Origin: Yamagishiella unicocca
Taxonomy: Eukaryota; Chlorophyta; Chlorophyceae; Chlamydomonadales; Volvocaceae
Direction: 5' to 3'
Length of the DNA: 64,000 bases
Assembly: GCA_003116995.1 (NCBI GenBank)
Contig: BDSL01000033.1
Span: forward strand, 558,001-622,000
Numbering within the stretch: position 1 is the stretch's first letter; each line of letters starts with the position of its first letter. The notes beneath the pieces were generated by a model. That model saw nothing but the letters and a program-made list of their open reading frames with translations, was not told the DNA's origin and ran no database searches. Below, piece by piece: positions 63,601 to 64,000 of the stretch. The translations under genes and the position numbers were made by a program.

Positions 63601-64000
63601 GAGGAGGGGGAGGGGGAAGCGAGGCGCGCGGCAGGTAGGAGCATCGGCGTCGTACACGGTACTGTGAGAACCCCCCCCCACTTCAGAAGCGTGCGGGTAG
63701 AAAAGCTACAAACTGCAACTAGGAGCCCCTGCAAGGAAAGTGTGTATGTATTTCACCACGCCGTACCACAGCTCCTGGTGGGCGCCCCTTCCTCGCGCCC
63801 CTTCGTCTTTCGTATCCTCACCCCAGTTCTCCAGCATGCATCTTAAAAAGTCTGTTCTAAACGGTTTTTCTCGCATCCACGGGTGTTCCTCAAAACCCTC
63901 CCTCCCTCCCTCCCTCCCACGGTTTTTCTCGCATCCACGGGGCTTCCCCGAAATCCCTCCCTCCCCCCCGGCCCTCCCTCGTGCCGCCCCCTCACCTTCT
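51687..64000 (-). CDS. Axonemal dynein heavy chain, C-terminal third (inner-arm, DNAH1/DHC2-like), 5' incomplete
   Basis: Force-generating motor of cilia. In-window exons: 63996-64000 (partial), 63456-63584, 62814-62996, 61909-62076, 61540-61731, 61201-61317, 60848-60965, 60439-60662, 59903-59968, 59332-59469, 58693-58883, 57935-58098, 57589-57741, 57210-57333, 56862-57031, 56276-56547, 55652-55810, 55333-55433, 55058-55193, 54408-54621, 54000-54153, 53666-53726, 53032-53244, 52188-52364, 51687-51974; 1303 codons plus stop, in phase. Order: end of the microtubule-binding domain ([28 protein letters not shown]), second stalk coiled coil, AAA5 ([15 protein letters not shown]), AAA6 ([20 protein letters not shown]) and the C-terminal cap ([29 protein letters not shown]). 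The tail [14 protein letters not shown] favours DNAH1-type single-headed dynein; the subclass is inferred. One intron is GC-AG. Confidence 0.93.
52376..52650. repeat. Purine-rich minisatellite in dynein intron
   Basis: Imperfect array of GGGGGTGGAGAGGGGAGGGA and AGC units, in blocks of about 23 and 43 bp, between dynein exons 52188-52364 and 53032-53244. Confidence 0.95.
52848..53003. repeat. 46-bp tandem repeat derived from a family A-like unit
   Basis: CATACACGAGGGGGGGGTTG, AGGGACAACCCGTGTACGAA and AGCCG repeat at starts 52850, 52896, 52942 and 52988 (exact 46-bp period; the last unit is partial). The GGTTGCAGGGACAACCCGTG part resembles the start of family A. Confidence 0.92.
54662..54690 (+). 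repeat. Dispersed element family A, 5' fragment
   Basis: GGGTTTCGAGGAAGACCCGT in dynein intron 54622-55057, followed at 54713 by a family B copy. Confidence 0.65.
54713..54745 (-). repeat. Dispersed element family B copy
   Basis: GGGTTACATAAAAGAACCGG followed by TAACTCGACG. Confidence 0.75.
54874..54942 (+). repeat. Dispersed element family A copy
   Basis: GGGTTCGAGGAAGACCCGTG, GATGCCCGGAAAAAAAACCG, AAAAGACGTTTTGAGATGCA. Same dynein intron as the two preceding fragments. Confidence 0.8.
55546..55583 (+). repeat. Dispersed element family B copy
   Basis: ACGAGTAACCGGTTCTTTTC followed by TGTACCCCCACCCC, in dynein intron 55434-55651. Confidence 0.75.
56220..56266 (+). repeat. Dispersed element family C, most complete copy
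   Basis: CGGTTTGTCGGCCGTGGATT, CGCGGATTCTCTTATCAAAC, then a C-run; 10 nt from the 3' end of exon 56276-56547 on the gene strand. Confidence 0.8.
56583..56672. repeat. GGGTTGGGGTT tandem repeat
   Basis: Imperfect GGGTTG/GGATTG hexamers in the dynein intron 56548-56861. G-rich on the plus strand, C/A-rich on the gene strand. Confidence 0.85.
58140..58345. repeat. Three copies of a palindrome-containing unit with GGC-rich spacer
   Basis: AGTAACAGTTACTACAAC occurs at about 58149, 58258 and 58337, each in the context of AAGGAACGAAAA, separated by GGTGGCGGAGGCGG-type repeats. GTAACAGTTAC is an inverted repeat. Dynein intron 58099-58692. Confidence 0.85.
58609..58640 (-). repeat. Dispersed element family B copy
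   Basis: GGGTTACAAGTAAAGAACCG followed by GTAACTCGAC, in the same dynein intron. Confidence 0.75.
58900..58942. repeat. CAGGGTTCAGGGTA tandem repeat
   Basis: Three to four 14-bp units just upstream of dynein exon 58693-58883 on the gene strand. Confidence 0.85.
59080..59182. repeat. 26-bp tandem repeat, four copies
   Basis: GGGGCTGGATGAGGAGGTGC followed by TCCAGA, repeated with almost no divergence, in dynein intron 58884-59331. Confidence 0.92.
59518..59715. repeat. 38-bp minisatellite, about five copies
   Basis: GGTGCGGGTACGGGTAAGGG followed by CCCAGGCGGGAGAGGGT, in dynein intron 59470-59902. Confidence 0.94.
60255..60425. repeat. 46-47-bp tandem repeat, three to four copies
   Basis: GACCCCACCCCACGGACCGA followed by CGGTGGCGGATGCGGGCAGC, just before dynein exon 60439-60662 on the map. 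Confidence 0.92.
62078..62492. repeat. 16-18-bp G-rich minisatellite, about 24 copies
   Basis: GGGGGGAGACCGGGTGGG and GGGGGGAGACGGGGTGGG units mixed without fixed order. Begins 2 nt beyond the upstream end of exon 61909-62076, so on the gene strand it forms the C-rich tract before that 3' splice site. Confidence 0.96.
62757..62796 (+). repeat. Dispersed element family B copy
   Basis: TCGAGTAACCGGTTCCTTCC followed by TGTACCCCCCC, in the dynein intron 62077-62813. Confidence 0.75.
63262..63357. repeat. 44-bp direct duplication
   Basis: GGCCAGTACATGGCAACGAC followed by AAAGGTAATAGTAGCTGTGA occurs twice in tandem with one mismatch in the junction, in dynein intron 62997-63455. Confidence 0.92.
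63803..63960 (-). repeat. Dispersed element family A, full inverted copy plus extra 5' half
   Basis: CGTCTTTCGTATCCTCACCC to CGCATCCACGGGTGTTCCTC (63803-63900), then a second CACGGTTTTTCTCGCATCCA half at 63917-63955 after a CCCT microsatellite. First dynein intron of the window (63585-63995). Confidence 0.8.

Overview
This window is nuclear DNA of a GC-rich chlorophycean green alga, most likely a volvocine relative of Chlamydomonas or Volvox. The reasons are: many short introns of GTGAGT/GTGGGT...CAG type; TGTAA polyadenylation motifs; large intronic minisatellites; an axonemal dynein; and algal-type ankyrin, BACK-like and GT61 proteins. Gene models were built by hand from splice sites and reading phase. 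Every multi-exon model below sums to a whole number of codons. No transcript evidence was available.

Layout. 1-7 kb is gene-poor: a decayed tyrosine-recombinase fragment (1-442, minus) behind a 16-bp tandem repeat, then sequence with no convincing gene except a doubtful acidic low-complexity ORF (3507-4550, minus). 7.1-12.5 kb (minus) is the splicing factor U2AF large subunit, 12 exons. It is divergent, across about 0.74 kb, from a chloroplast-type SAM methyltransferase (13278-18135, plus, 7 exons). That gene carries a 1.4-kb minisatellite in intron 3 and a second, alternative-looking terminal exon at 19255-19437. 22.8-26.7 kb (minus) is a 1061-residue protein with a single MYB/SANT repeat at its N terminus and a BACK-like region near its C terminus. 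26.7-31.0 kb is less GC-rich and without recognisable genes.

31.0-35.5 kb (plus) is a ZIP metal transporter, 9 exons. 36.7-38.5 kb (plus) is an F-box-like/ankyrin protein. 39.3-40.6 kb (minus) is a small multi-pass membrane protein with a presequence-like N terminus, divergent from a zinc alcohol dehydrogenase of the cinnamyl-alcohol-dehydrogenase type (41.1-45.5 kb, plus, 10 exons). 46.3-50.5 kb (plus) is a GT61 glycosyltransferase. 51.7-64.0 kb (minus) is the C-terminal third of an inner-arm-type axonemal dynein heavy chain, 24 complete exons plus 5 nt of another, with its 5' part beyond the window.

The genes are ordinary nuclear neighbours, not an operon. The unusual content is (i) the MYB plus BACK-like architecture, (ii) the duplicated last exon of the methyltransferase, and (iii) three short dispersed repeat families (A, B, C) found almost only in introns and 3' flanks, one of which appears to supply poly(A) signals.
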